A stretch of 64,000 bases of DNA from Chitinophaga oryziterrae (GCF_009758125.1 NZ_WRXO01000003.1:124001-188000), one strand, 5' to 3'. Shown: positions 8,901 to 17,126, counted from the stretch's first letter. Notes: a model not told the origin generated them from the letters alone. A program made the numbers and translations.

Positions 8901-8984
8901 CTTGATCCCGAAATGACAGGCAACAGGAGCAATGCTTATCCATTGAATAGATCTTATTCAGCAGGGATTAATATAAGCCTATAA
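5904..8984 (+). CDS. SusC/RagA-family TonB-dependent outer-membrane transporter (no STN domain)
   Basis: A 1026-residue protein with a signal peptide (about 1-25). It continues with a carboxypeptidase-regulatory-like beta-sandwich (residues ~33-105, TGRVTDATRQPLPGVSV), the TonB-box region (VVVVGYGTQ), a plug domain ending YGSRAANGVILITTK, and a long beta-barrel ending in a C-terminal aromatic/hydrophobic strand. It imports glycan fragments captured by the SusD partner 12 bp downstream. Unlike the two other SusC proteins in the window, it lacks an N-terminal STN signalling domain. This agrees with the absence of sigma/FecR genes here and points to another control route, perhaps the palindrome at 5820. 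It is the first gene of a six-gene operon reaching 15275. Confidence 0.95.
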   Translation: MINFLPLRWGILLVFLPLFSTAVASELPDTLITGRVTDATRQPLPGVSVSLKGSQTGTVTNTSGYYSIRVHTINGILVFSFIGSTKKEVAFNGPGTINVQMEADQKALGEVVVVGYGTQKKINLVGAVSAVKVDEKITGRALPNASSALSGLVPGLAATQSTGMAGNNGASLMIRGLGTVNNSSPLVVVDGMPDVDINRVNMNDVESISVLKDATSASVYGSRAANGVILITTKSGKGQKRTVINFSGSLTTEVPTRSYEFMSDYTRALTIHQRAAAVNTLRSNYNFKDGTIDQWMAMSMVDPLRYPDTNWWDVIMRKGQMQNYNLSASGGSDNSNFFISLGVMNEKGLQINNDYKRYNARFNYDNKLRKNMNVGLKFNGNWSRYVYALADGYTDDDATNTAGFDMQYAIAGITPYDPATGYYGGVMAYNEDPQAYNPYTVYMNTLNHQNRQEATAAVYWDWQPIKGLTGRVDYTLNYYNQFRWNANIPNRSFNFQTNDFGSRVYVGDNAGVGNYTNTGYKTMLNGRLNYHTAIGKNHDINVVGVYSEEYWYDRYQGTARNDRLYPTLHEVDAALTDIQSTGGNSGTEGLRSYIGRVNYTVFDRYLFEANFRYDGSSKFLPGQQYGFFPSVAVGWRFTEEGFIQAFTKHILSNGKFRISYGGLGNNSGVGRYEQQETLAASNYILNSGIVKGFVNEKMVNKDLSWESTKIMNLGLDLGFFNNRLTTELDYYNRLTTGMNRPSEMSNLLTGAYDAPRKNIGDLRNKGVEANITWSDKINKFNYGINLNASYNKTTLEKWNEFLGRGWTFLNMPYHFLYTYEDIGIAQTWQDVYNATPQGASPGDLLRKDLNGDGRIDGNDMKADPSVQRDRPTTNFALSANFGWKGIDVAFLIQGATGRKDYWLNNYNKTNLPAQRYASTWDHWNNTWSVENRDGPWPRLNGSNNAVETTFWLDDMSYIRFKNIQIGYTLPVKLLKRAGVNSFRIYCSTENIATITSFRGLDPEMTGNRSNAYPLNRSYSAGINISL

Positions 8985-8996
8985 AAACTGATCACC

Positions 8997-10817
8997 ATGA
9001 AAATAACTATATATCTTATCTGTATAATTCTTTTCGCAGGCGCTTGCACAAAAGACCTGCTGAAACAACAACCTACTACTGAACTGGGGGCTAATTCCTT
9101 CTGGAAAACAGAAGCCGATGCTACTTATGCCCTGATGGGAGCTTATGCCGATATCAGGCCCCTGTTCGACCGCGATTACTACTTCGACGGGCAGGGAGAA
9201 TATTTCCGCACCCGTGGGACCAGCACCACCAGTGGTAATCTGCAAAAAGGAGATGCTTACAATAACGGAGACTATAACCCTTCCGGTTATGGCGACAACT
9301 TCGATAAAATGTACCAGTACCTCTACGGTGGTGTAAACCGCGCCAACTACGTTATTGAGAACGTCACTAAAATGTTGCCCCACGCCAGTGCAACCTCTTT
9401 ACCTGAACTGGAAAGGATCATAGGTGAAGCAAGACTGCTCCGGGGGATGGTCTACTTCCGGTTAATATCCATGTGGGGTGATGTACCCTATATTGGACAT
9501 GTTATTTACAACAATTCAGAAGTGGCTGGTCTTACCCGCATACCCATAGGACAGGTGAAAGACTCCGCACTGGCCGATTTCACCTATGCCTTTGATAAAC
9601 TGCCCGTAAAAGCTGCTGAAGCAGGCCGTGCTTCCAAAGCTGCAGCACTGTCTTTCCGTGGTAAACTGCAATTATACTGGGCCTGCTGGAACCAGTTCGG
9701 CTGGCCTGAGCTGGACAAATTCGTACCGGACGGTGCTGCGGCTACCCTCGCTTACAGGGCTGCTGCCGAAGACTTCGGACATGTCATCAATGACTATGGA
9801 CTGGTACTTTTCCGTAACGGTGAACCCGGGGAGTGTGATGTCCTGGGCAAAGCAGATAAGCTGCCTAACTACTATTACCTCTTCACCCCGGTAGCCAACG
9901 GAGATCCTGAAATGATCATGGCTTTTACGCATGGGGGTACCGGAACCAACCAGGGAGAAGAACTGATGCGCGATGTAGCCGGACGTTCTCATGAAGGCTC
10001 TCAATGCTGGGTATCTCCTCGCTATGAGATCGCAGATAGGTACCAATCGATCATAACAGGCGATTTTGCGCCGAAACTCATCCCGATGAACCCGAGTATT
10101 GCCGGAGCAAGAACGACGCTAAATTCGGCTGTAAATCCCCGGAGTTATGCAGACCGTGATTACAGGATGAAATCTTCCATTATGTGGGATTATGAAATGA
10201 GTGTAGGCATGATCTCATTGAAATCCACAGGTTGGGTGCCTTTCATTTATAAAACCTGGAACCAGGCGGTTACCCTGGAAGGGGTTAATTATACGACTTA
10301 CAATACAGATGGGTGTAACTCCGGTTATGTATTGCGTAAGTTCCTGCGCAACTATGCAGGGCAGGGGCGTAGCGATGGTAACTACAACTACCCGGTAATG
10401 CGCCTGGCAGATGTATACCTGATGTATGCGGAAGCCACCAACGCGGTAAATGGTCCGCAGGCGGATGCTATCCTGTTACTGAATAAAATAAGGCACAGGG
10501 GAAACCTGCCTCCGCTGAACGCAGATAAAACTGCCAGCAGAGAAGCATTCTTCAGCGCAATAGAACAGGAACGCATAATAGAACTGTTCGGGGAAGGGCA
10601 ACGCTCCTTTGACCTGCGACGCTGGAGAGCAATAGAACGTGTATGGAACCCGCCTTATGGAAATGGGGTATGGCGTATAGATACTTATGGTGCGCAGATG
10701 TCCCGCTATTTCCAGAACTCTTCTGAAAGGGAATACCAGCAGTGTTACATCTTTAAAATTCCCCCGGGAGAACGCGACCGCAATCCCAACCTCACTCAAA
10801 ATACCCCCTGGTTATAA
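8997..10817 (+). CDS. SusD/RagB-family surface glycan-binding lipoprotein
   Basis: A 606-residue lipoprotein. The signal peptide ends in a lipobox (FAGAC, Cys17), and NSFWKTEADA follows near the start of the mature protein, as in most SusD proteins. The N-terminal TPR-like helices (RLLRGMVYFRLISMWGDVPY) and the C-terminal RADVYL-like and GEGQRSFDLRRW segments are characteristic. It caps the SusC barrel at 5904-8984 and binds the oligosaccharide for import. It starts 12 bp after the susC stop. Confidence 0.95.
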   Translation: MKITIYLICIILFAGACTKDLLKQQPTTELGANSFWKTEADATYALMGAYADIRPLFDRDYYFDGQGEYFRTRGTSTTSGNLQKGDAYNNGDYNPSGYGDNFDKMYQYLYGGVNRANYVIENVTKMLPHASATSLPELERIIGEARLLRGMVYFRLISMWGDVPYIGHVIYNNSEVAGLTRIPIGQVKDSALADFTYAFDKLPVKAAEAGRASKAAALSFRGKLQLYWACWNQFGWPELDKFVPDGAAATLAYRAAAEDFGHVINDYGLVLFRNGEPGECDVLGKADKLPNYYYLFTPVANGDPEMIMAFTHGGTGTNQGEELMRDVAGRSHEGSQCWVSPRYEIADRYQSIITGDFAPKLIPMNPSIAGARTTLNSAVNPRSYADRDYRMKSSIMWDYEMSVGMISLKSTGWVPFIYKTWNQAVTLEGVNYTTYNTDGCNSGYVLRKFLRNYAGQGRSDGNYNYPVMRLADVYLMYAEATNAVNGPQADAILLLNKIRHRGNLPPLNADKTASREAFFSAIEQERIIELFGEGQRSFDLRRWRAIERVWNPPYGNGVWRIDTYGAQMSRYFQNSSEREYQQCYIFKIPPGERDRNPNLTQNTPWL

Positions 10818-10829
10818 AAATATTCACGC

Positions 10830-11219
10830 ATGAAAAAGATACTTTTTTTACTGGCTATCGCCTTTATCAGTTGCTCCAAAGACCATCCCGTTGATGAAGA
10901 CGGATTACTGATCACTTCCCGTGCAGAATGTTACGTCAGCAACTTTGAATTACTGGGAGTAGATTTCCAGACGGTAAGAACAAAGAATGCTGTAATAGAT
11001 ACTACTGCCTGCACCATCGACGTCACCGTATTTTACGGTACGGATTTAAAAAACCTTTATCCGCAGTTCACTTTAGTCACCGATGCTAAACTAGACCCTA
11101 AAATCACAGGAAAAGTTGATTTCTCTGATCTCACAAATCCTAAATCCTATACAGTGATATCAGGTAACAGGAAAGTAAGGAAAACATATAAAGTTCTCAT
11201 CACCGTACAATCTAAATAA
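10830..11219 (+). CDS. DUF5018-like surface lipoprotein
   Basis: A 129-residue lipoprotein with lipobox FISC (Cys15). The body is all-beta and shows the pattern seen in DUF5018-type domains: a core ending in VFYGTDLKNLYP, then a DFSDLTNPKSYTV strand, and a final YKVLITV strand. Such proteins are often encoded just after susCD and are thought to be cell-surface glycan-binding accessories. It starts 12 bp after susD and ends 1 bp before the next lipoprotein gene, so the genes should be translated together. The family name is from memory of the pattern and is moderately sure; binding function is inferred. Confidence 0.65.
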   Translation: MKKILFLLAIAFISCSKDHPVDEDGLLITSRAECYVSNFELLGVDFQTVRTKNAVIDTTACTIDVTVFYGTDLKNLYPQFTLVTDAKLDPKITGKVDFSDLTNPKSYTVISGNRKVRKTYKVLITVQSK

Positions 11220-11220
11220 A

Positions 11221-12183
11221 ATGAGAAATATAGTAATCATATTATTATTGCTGGTAACAGCCTGTAAGGATAAAGACTACACCGTTCCTGTTCCCAAAGA
11301 CGCGCTACAGAACGATTGTATCAAAAGGACACTCGGCCCTAACGTAGCCGGACTGAATATAGAATTCGCCTACGCTATGGCTTTACCTTTAACGAAAGGG
11401 AAAATAATCTCTGCACAGGTAGAAGCATCCATCGCTGGCGCTGCCGGTACTTACCTGGAGAATAAATCCTACTATACGAATGGCAGTGGAGTAGATGTAG
11501 GCATACAGGTAGGAGACCCTTCCGTAAATGAAAACAATTTCACAAAAGTTAATTTTACAAAAGATACGAACGCCGTTACACTTCGCTACTATTACATCAT
11601 TCCAAAAGAAGCACAGGGGAAATCAGTCACCTTTACTTTTTCCGCTAAAAGCAGTGATGGAGAAGCCGTATCTTATAAAATGGGCCCTTACGTGATCTCT
11701 AAAATGGATATAGTACTTGATTTGCCGGTAAAGGACGGGGATTTTATTTCTATTGCAGATATGGCTGTATACAATGCAACAGATGCCGCTACAAAAACTG
11801 ATAAGCTGGATCTTGTATATCTTTTTAGGTCCATCCCCAATATCTCCTTTGGTCACGCGTTAGTATCTCCAGGAGGAGAACCGGAATATTTGCCTGATGT
11901 AATACTGCCAGCCGGGGCCAACAAGATAACTAAAATCAGTAAAGTCTGGAATCTCCGGGATTTTCACCTCGCGCGTCTGCAATACGGCATTTATATTGAT
12001 GATCTGGATTTCGAACAGTTGAAGATGTCGGATGCACCGGACTATGCCATCAATCTAAAATCTGAAGCAGGTGTCTGGATAGAAACTGCGGATGGTAAAT
12101 ACAGAGCTTATATTTATATTAACAAAGCAGACGATGCAAAGAAAAGTGCGGTAATCAGTATGAAACGTTATATGCTTAAATAA
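11221..12183 (+). CDS. DUF4466-family surface lipoprotein
   Basis: A 320-residue lipoprotein with lipobox VTAC (Cys15). Soon after the anchor it has the run LQNDCIKRTLGPN, followed by GLNIEFAYAMALP and SYYTNGSGVDVG, which I associate with the DUF4466 family of Bacteroidota PUL proteins. The fold looks like two beta-sandwich domains. The role is unproven; position next to SusCD and before two lyases suggests a surface glycan-binding protein. It follows the previous gene by 1 bp and precedes the lyase gene by 11 bp. Confidence 0.7.
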   Translation: MRNIVIILLLLVTACKDKDYTVPVPKDALQNDCIKRTLGPNVAGLNIEFAYAMALPLTKGKIISAQVEASIAGAAGTYLENKSYYTNGSGVDVGIQVGDPSVNENNFTKVNFTKDTNAVTLRYYYIIPKEAQGKSVTFTFSAKSSDGEAVSYKMGPYVISKMDIVLDLPVKDGDFISIADMAVYNATDAATKTDKLDLVYLFRSIPNISFGHALVSPGGEPEYLPDVILPAGANKITKISKVWNLRDFHLARLQYGIYIDDLDFEQLKMSDAPDYAINLKSEAGVWIETADGKYRAYIYINKADDAKKSAVISMKRYMLK

Positions 12184-12194
12184 AATCTATCGTT

Positions 12195-13352
12195 ATGAAA
12201 TTATTACTCTTGTTGTGGATGTATGCAGCGCCTTTGCCACCTCATACTTTCCTTGTTAAACCAGCAGCATTACTCAATGCAAAGCAAAAGATAGAAAAGA
12301 ACGACCCTGTTATGCAACAGGCTTTATCAGCGCTGATAAAGGATGCGGATGAATCTTTAAAAAGCGGGCCTTATTCTGTAGTATACAAAGAGAAAACACC
12401 ACCCAGTGGTAATAAACATGATTACATGAGCGTAGGTCCATACTGGTGGCCGGATTCCAGTAAAACTAACGGCCTGCCCTATATCCGAAAGGATGGACAG
12501 ATCAATCCGGAGCGGTATGCCATTAAGGATGATGAATATCAGAATGCATTATCCAAAGATGTATACCTGTTAGGACTGGCCTGGTATTATACCGGTGATA
12601 CAAAATATGCTACCCATGCTGCCAAACTGTTAAAGACCTGGTTCCTGGATCCGGCTACGCGCATGAACCCGCACTTAAATTATGGGCAGGCCATTCCTGG
12701 TATCACAGAGGGCAGAGGTATTGGCTTGATAGATCTGCATAATATACCCATGCTGATAGATGGTATACAATTATTAAAGAATTCGCCCGCTTTACCCGTT
12801 GCTGATTATAAAGCCATACAAGCCTGGTATACTGATTACCTCACCTGGATGCGTACCAGTCCGGTAGGATTGGATGAAGCTGATGAGTTAAATAACCATG
12901 GCACCTGGTATGATGTACAACAGGTAACCATTGCATTATTTACAGCGCAACCGGCATTGGCAAAGAAAATCCTGGAAGAGCAAACGAAAAAGAGAATTGA
13001 TAGTCAACTGGAAGCAGATGGACAGCAACCCAAAGAACTGGCACGTACCTTATCCTGGAACTATTCATTATTTAACCTGAGAGCATTCTTCGAACTGGCA
13101 CTGCTGGCGGAAAATGTAAATGTTGATCTGTGGCACTATGGTAAACTGCAAAAGGCTTTTACCTGGTTATTACCTTATGCAGAAGGAACAAAAACATGGG
13201 ATCATCAGCAGATTAAACCCAGGGATGATAAGGAGTTCCTTGAATTGGCAAAAGTAGCTGCAGTGAAATATACACTGGATTTAACCCCTCTCTGGGAAAA
13301 ACATACCGACTTTAAAAGTAACATGCTTCTTCTCACCAACTGGGATTATTAA
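12195..13352 (+). CDS. Alginate-lyase-superfamily polysaccharide lyase
   Basis: A 385-residue protein with a short signal-like N-terminus (MKLLLLLWMYAAPLP). It matches the alginate_lyase (alpha/alpha toroid) superfamily: early YWWPD motif (SVGPYWWPDSSKTNGLPY), GQAIPGITEGRGIGLID, and the catalytic NNHGTWYDVQ at residues 233-242, where Asn and His act in beta-elimination. Members cleave uronic-acid-containing chains such as alginate or glucuronan. The substrate cannot be decided here. The neighbouring heparinase-fold lyase and GH29 fucosidase suggest a fucose- and uronate-containing polysaccharide. The next gene starts 3 bp after its stop. Confidence 0.85.
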   Translation: MKLLLLLWMYAAPLPPHTFLVKPAALLNAKQKIEKNDPVMQQALSALIKDADESLKSGPYSVVYKEKTPPSGNKHDYMSVGPYWWPDSSKTNGLPYIRKDGQINPERYAIKDDEYQNALSKDVYLLGLAWYYTGDTKYATHAAKLLKTWFLDPATRMNPHLNYGQAIPGITEGRGIGLIDLHNIPMLIDGIQLLKNSPALPVADYKAIQAWYTDYLTWMRTSPVGLDEADELNNHGTWYDVQQVTIALFTAQPALAKKILEEQTKKRIDSQLEADGQQPKELARTLSWNYSLFNLRAFFELALLAENVNVDLWHYGKLQKAFTWLLPYAEGTKTWDHQQIKPRDDKEFLELAKVAAVKYTLDLTPLWEKHTDFKSNMLLLTNWDY

Positions 13353-13355
13353 AAC

Positions 13356-15275
13356 ATGAAAAAGATACTACTTTTTATCTGCCTGTTATTGACCTGCTGC
13401 ATATTATCCGCGCAGGACTTACTAAGCGGAAAATACTCCGGAAAACAGCTGTCAGAGCGCCTGATACCACAGGTTAAATGGGAACCCTTCCCGCGTACCG
13501 GCAACAGACCTGCATGGGCGAAAGCCGATGCCGAAACAGGAAAAGCGCTGATAAAAAAAGCTGAAGGTTTTCTCAATTATGAATGGCCGGGTATCCCTGC
13601 TGTAAAATCACTATTGATAGTACGTAATGGCAACAGGAGTGAATACCAGGAAATCAGCTTTAAAAAACGGCAGGTACTAGGCACACTGTTATTAGCCGAA
13701 GTATACGAGAACAAAGGCAGATTCACAGACCAGATCGTAAATGGTGTATGGTCTGTCTGTGAAGAGTCTTTCTGGGGCGCCCCCGCGCATTTGCCAAAAA
13801 GTAAGGATTACGCCGGACTGATGGACGTTACCAACCCCTTTGTAGAACTGTTCTCCGCGGAAACAGGTATGTTACTGGGCTGGGTAGATTACTTTATGGC
13901 AGAAAAGCTGGATAGCATTTCTCCACAGGTAAGAAAACGGATTTACTATGAAACTAACAAAAGGATCTTCGAGCCGTTAATGACCAAACCCCATGGATTT
14001 ATGAGTACGAATGCCAATGGCAGGCGCCCTAATAACTGGAATCCCTGGATCTGTTCCAACTGGCTCAACGCCGTATTGTTATTAGAGAAAGATGATCAGA
14101 AGCGGACTGCTGCCGTACATAAAATACTGGGTGTCCTGGATGCTTTTCTAAACCCCTATCCTGCCGATGGAGGCTGTGATGAAGGCCCGGGTTACTGGGG
14201 TGCCGCAGCCGCTTCGCTGTATGATAATATCTCCATGTTAAACCTGGCCACTAATAATGCATTTGCCTATGCTTATGAAGATAAGAAGGTAAGAGAGATG
14301 GGCCGGTTCATTTATCGTGCGCAGATCAGCGAGCGTTATTTCCTGGATTTTGCAGATGCAGACCCTCAGCCTGGTATGCCTGCCCGTATGATTTACCGCT
14401 TTGGTAAGGATATTAAAGATCCGGATATGATGAAATTCGGAGCGTATTATTTTGCCCGTGAGGATAAGACCAGCACTGCCGGGTTCCAGTTCTTCAGGCA
14501 TCTTTATGCCTTGTTTATGGAAGACGAACTGGATCATGCTGAGAAAGGGTTATTATTACCGGCAGACTTCTGGTGGCCCGATTTACAGGTAATGATAGCC
14601 CGTGATAAACAGGGTAGTACGGACGGTTTCTTTGTAGCCGCCAAAGGGGGTAATAATGATGAAAGCCATAACCATAATGATATTGGTAACTATGTGGTGT
14701 ATTATAACGGATTGCCTGTATTGATAGATGTTGGCCGGGGTACTTACACGGCAAAAACGTTTAGTAATAAACGCTACGATATCTGGTATAACAGGTCTGA
14801 TTATCACAATGTACCTACTGTAAATGGATATACTCAGCAGGATGGCCCACAGTTTAAAGCCACACAGGTGAGTTACCACAACAGTTCAGTGATAATGGAT
14901 ATAGGCGCTTCTTATCCCGCTGCAGCAGGTATTGAGAAATGGCAGCGTAGCGTTAAGTTAAATCGTGGAAAAAACGTACAGGTAGAAGATGTGGTACAGT
15001 TAAAAACAGGAGGACCGGTGATACAACATTTAATGACCTGTTACGCAGTAGAAATAGATAAACCGGGAATACTTGTCATTCACCAGCCATCAAAAGATCT
15101 CTATCTGCATTATCCCTCAGAGAAATTCACCGCTACTATAGAAAAGGTGCCCATGGAAGCAATGGAAGATCAGGGTGTGAAACAGAAATGGGGAGAGAAT
15201 ATCTACCGGATCAACTTAAAAGCAGTTAACCCGGTAACGAAAGATCATTATGTTTTTTCAGTCACTACTAAATAA
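13356..15275 (+). CDS. Heparinase II/III-fold polysaccharide lyase
   Basis: A 639-residue secreted protein with a signal peptide ending LSAQ (residue ~20). An alpha/alpha toroid occupies roughly residues 50-400. The C-terminal heparinase_II_III-like beta-sandwich starts with the metal-associated motif DESHNHNDIGN at about 435-445, then GLPVLIDVGRGTYTAKTF. Such enzymes cleave glycosaminoglycans, oligo-alginate, ulvan or related acidic chains by beta-elimination. It is the last gene of the PUL operon. With the preceding alginate-lyase-fold enzyme it may form an endo/exo pair. The exact polysaccharide lyase family is not certain. Confidence 0.88.
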   Translation: MKKILLFICLLLTCCILSAQDLLSGKYSGKQLSERLIPQVKWEPFPRTGNRPAWAKADAETGKALIKKAEGFLNYEWPGIPAVKSLLIVRNGNRSEYQEISFKKRQVLGTLLLAEVYENKGRFTDQIVNGVWSVCEESFWGAPAHLPKSKDYAGLMDVTNPFVELFSAETGMLLGWVDYFMAEKLDSISPQVRKRIYYETNKRIFEPLMTKPHGFMSTNANGRRPNNWNPWICSNWLNAVLLLEKDDQKRTAAVHKILGVLDAFLNPYPADGGCDEGPGYWGAAAASLYDNISMLNLATNNAFAYAYEDKKVREMGRFIYRAQISERYFLDFADADPQPGMPARMIYRFGKDIKDPDMMKFGAYYFAREDKTSTAGFQFFRHLYALFMEDELDHAEKGLLLPADFWWPDLQVMIARDKQGSTDGFFVAAKGGNNDESHNHNDIGNYVVYYNGLPVLIDVGRGTYTAKTFSNKRYDIWYNRSDYHNVPTVNGYTQQDGPQFKATQVSYHNSSVIMDIGASYPAAAGIEKWQRSVKLNRGKNVQVEDVVQLKTGGPVIQHLMTCYAVEIDKPGILVIHQPSKDLYLHYPSEKFTATIEKVPMEAMEDQGVKQKWGENIYRINLKAVNPVTKDHYVFSVTTK

Positions 15276-15294
15276 ATAACCGGGTATGGTGGGA

Positions 15295-16488
15295 TCAGTC
15301 TTTTATCATTTGTGCAACATTTTTGCCACTGACCAGGGCTGCTTCTACTGTACCCGGATGTTTTCCTTCATACAAGGCTTCCCCGGCAAAATAAATGGTA
15401 TCTGCTACCGGTGTATTTAAGAGCTTCCTGGCATTATCTGACATAGGGGTATCATAACTGTAAGCCCCTAACGTTTGTGGGTTGTCTGCCCAGTTATAAA
15501 TATGACTGCTTACAAGCGGTGGTAACTCCTTTTGTGTCAGACCAGATAAGGAGTCTAACGCTATTTTCAATATGTCCTCTTTGGAAACCTGTTTAAAATG
15601 CTCTGCCGGCGGACCTCCCAGCCATCCCGTAAGAACAGGTGTTTTGTTGGGGAACTGTGTCCACCAGGTAGGTACTTTCTCCTTACTGAATATAAACCCG
15701 GTATCCTCTTTCCAGAAAGGTGTTGCAAACTCCAGTAATATTTTAATGACACTGCCGTAACCGATATGACTGGCAGCATTCATATAATCATCTATAGCAG
15801 GTGAGAACCTGATAATATCATGTTGCAATATCCCCAGTGAGGTAGTAATGATCACTTTCTGCGCCGTATAAGTTTTATCTGCTGTAGCTACTTTTACATT
15901 TCCCTGCTCCCAGGTTATTTTCTGAACAGGGCTATTTGTGATAATAGTACGTCCTTCTGCCAGGAAGTTGATCATTTCACAATAACCTTTATCTACCCTG
16001 AAATTAGTATCATTTTCAGCAGACCATTCATTGTACAAAGAAAACATACTCACTTTGGAGGGATCGGCCAGATCATATCCCTGTACATATCTGATCATCT
16101 CATCCCTGAGATCTGCATATTTATGGTCTGCATAATATGTTTCGAGAAATTCCATCAGGGTCATGTCTTTAGTCAAGGTACCCATCTTATCCAGTAGTTC
16201 ATCCCAGCCTTCTATAAACCCTTCTTCCTGTTTCCATTCCCCATTTTCTGCGGTATACATTTCCCCCTCAACAGGGGTGTAGGAAAGTCCTGCTTCTTTG
16301 AGTAAACCAAGCGTAACAGGTAACCTGCCATGTACAAATTCGGCCCCGGCTTCCATAGATGGGCGGATAGTATGGATCCTGCCGCCTATAACTACCTGAG
16401 CCTCAAGGATAGTGACGTTAAAGAAAGGAGATAATTCTCTGGCTGCCATTAATCCCGCTGCTCCGGCACCTATAATAATGATATCCAT
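15295..16488 (-). CDS. FAD-dependent amine oxidoreductase (monoamine oxidase-like)
   Basis: A 397-residue flavoprotein. The N-terminal Rossmann motif is IIIGAGAAGLMAARELS, followed by EAQVVIGGRIHT and the conserved GAEFVHG. The C-terminal FAD contact is FAGEALYEGKHPGTVEAALVSG. This is the pattern of flavin-containing amine oxidases, which oxidise primary or secondary amines with O2. There is no signal peptide, so it should be cytoplasmic. It is convergent with the PUL operon 19 bp away and is preceded by a terminator and the 51-residue gene, so it is probably monocistronic. Substrate is unknown. Confidence 0.88.
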   Translation of the reverse strand: MDIIIIGAGAAGLMAARELSPFFNVTILEAQVVIGGRIHTIRPSMEAGAEFVHGRLPVTLGLLKEAGLSYTPVEGEMYTAENGEWKQEEGFIEGWDELLDKMGTLTKDMTLMEFLETYYADHKYADLRDEMIRYVQGYDLADPSKVSMFSLYNEWSAENDTNFRVDKGYCEMINFLAEGRTIITNSPVQKITWEQGNVKVATADKTYTAQKVIITTSLGILQHDIIRFSPAIDDYMNAASHIGYGSVIKILLEFATPFWKEDTGFIFSKEKVPTWWTQFPNKTPVLTGWLGGPPAEHFKQVSKEDILKIALDSLSGLTQKELPPLVSSHIYNWADNPQTLGAYSYDTPMSDNARKLLNTPVADTIYFAGEALYEGKHPGTVEAALVSGKNVAQMIKD

Positions 16489-16500
16489 AGTGTTAAAGAT

Positions 16501-16528
16501 AAAAAAAGCCGCACTTTTCAGTGCAGCC
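16501..16528 (-). terminator. Terminator of the 51-residue gene
   Basis: Read on the minus strand: GCTGCACT, loop GAAA, AGTGCGGC, then seven T residues. The stem has 8 bp with one G-T pair. It lies about 27 bp after the stop of the small gene at 16555 and before the amine oxidase start, separating the two transcripts. Confidence 0.85.
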
Positions 16529-16554
16529 TTCTATTTTAAATGTTTTTATATGCA

Positions 16555-16710
16555 TCAGCTACCACGGGTACCGCCGGTCTTGATAGGTTTCTTTGTAAAA
16601 GCAGCGTTTTTATTAGACTGGATAAAGGCATTCGGGTTAGCGCCTGGTACATTAGGTTTAGCCTGATTGCCCTTTTTACCAACTTTCTTATTGTTGTTTA
16701 GTAATGACAT
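16555..16710 (-). CDS. Small basic Asn/Lys-rich protein, 51 residues
   Basis: ATG at 16708-16710 opens a 51-residue frame ending TGA at 16555-16557. The product starts MSLLNNNKKVGKKGNQ and ends KKPIKTGGTRGS. It is very basic, rich in Lys, Asn, Gly and Pro, with no hydrophobic segment, so it is probably cytosolic and disordered and might bind nucleic acid or ribosomes. It has its own terminator immediately downstream, which supports real expression. I have an impression of similar short MSLLNNNKK-type proteins in related Bacteroidota but cannot confirm it here. Function unknown. Confidence 0.65.
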   Translation of the reverse strand: MSLLNNNKKVGKKGNQAKPNVPGANPNAFIQSNKNAAFTKKPIKTGGTRGS

Positions 16711-16785
16711 AATCCGTTTATTTTATTATGTAAATATACTTATTTATCATTAATGTATCTCAAAAGAGGTTATGAATGGCTCTTG

Positions 16786-16849
16786 AACAGGTTTATCTTA
16801 CGTTTATCCTACGTCTTTTAACGTAGGATAAACGTAAGATAAACCTGTT
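16786..16849. repeat. Perfect 29-bp inverted repeat (hairpin with 6-nt loop)
   Basis: The left arm, 16786-16814, and the right arm, 16821-16849, are exact reverse complements, with loop CTTTTA. Each arm contains a near-perfect tandem 11-mer (TTTATCTTACG, TTTATCCTACG). The right side is followed by further CCTGTT-type repeats at 16844-16873. It lies downstream of the 83-residue gene (minus strand) and upstream of the 51-residue gene. No T-run follows on either side, so it is not a standard terminator. It could be a small palindromic mobile repeat, a transcript-stabilising hairpin or a protein-binding site. Confidence 0.9.
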
Positions 16850-16874
16850 TTGTTCCTGTTTTGAACCTGTTCTG

Positions 16875-17126
16875 TTATGGTTTAAGCTTATTCAGGATTT
16901 CCTGCCATACCAACCGGGCTATTTGTTCCTGTTCCACCGTCTTCAATATTTCTTCCTGCACGACTGTACCATTTTCATCAAACTTTAGCCTGTTGGGTAT
17001 AAATGTAATATCATTTGTACCATCAGAGGATACATAATAAGTGGTAGTTCCCAGCCGGTGATCGATCTCCACCTGGAAGCGGTAAGGCTTATTATCTATA
17101 TAAATAATGATTGTTGTTCTCTCCAT
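16875..17126 (-). CDS. Hypothetical 83-residue protein
   Basis: The product starts MERTTIIIYIDNKPYRFQVE and ends IARLVWQEILNKLKP. The first half looks like beta strands and the last 30 residues form an acidic-then-basic amphipathic helix. No signal peptide, membrane segment or known motif is visible. It lies 24 bp from the DinB-like gene on the same strand and may be its second cistron. The large inverted repeat begins 25 bp after its stop. Coding status is supported by regular composition and placement; function unknown. Confidence 0.6.
   Translation of the reverse strand: MERTTIIIYIDNKPYRFQVEIDHRLGTTTYYVSSDGTNDITFIPNRLKFDENGTVVQEEILKTVEQEQIARLVWQEILNKLKP

Noticed and set aside
16501..16528. 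Possibility that this hairpin is part of a repeat family with the 29-bp inverted repeat
   Set aside because: It shares no sequence with the arms and has a T-run, so it is an ordinary terminator.
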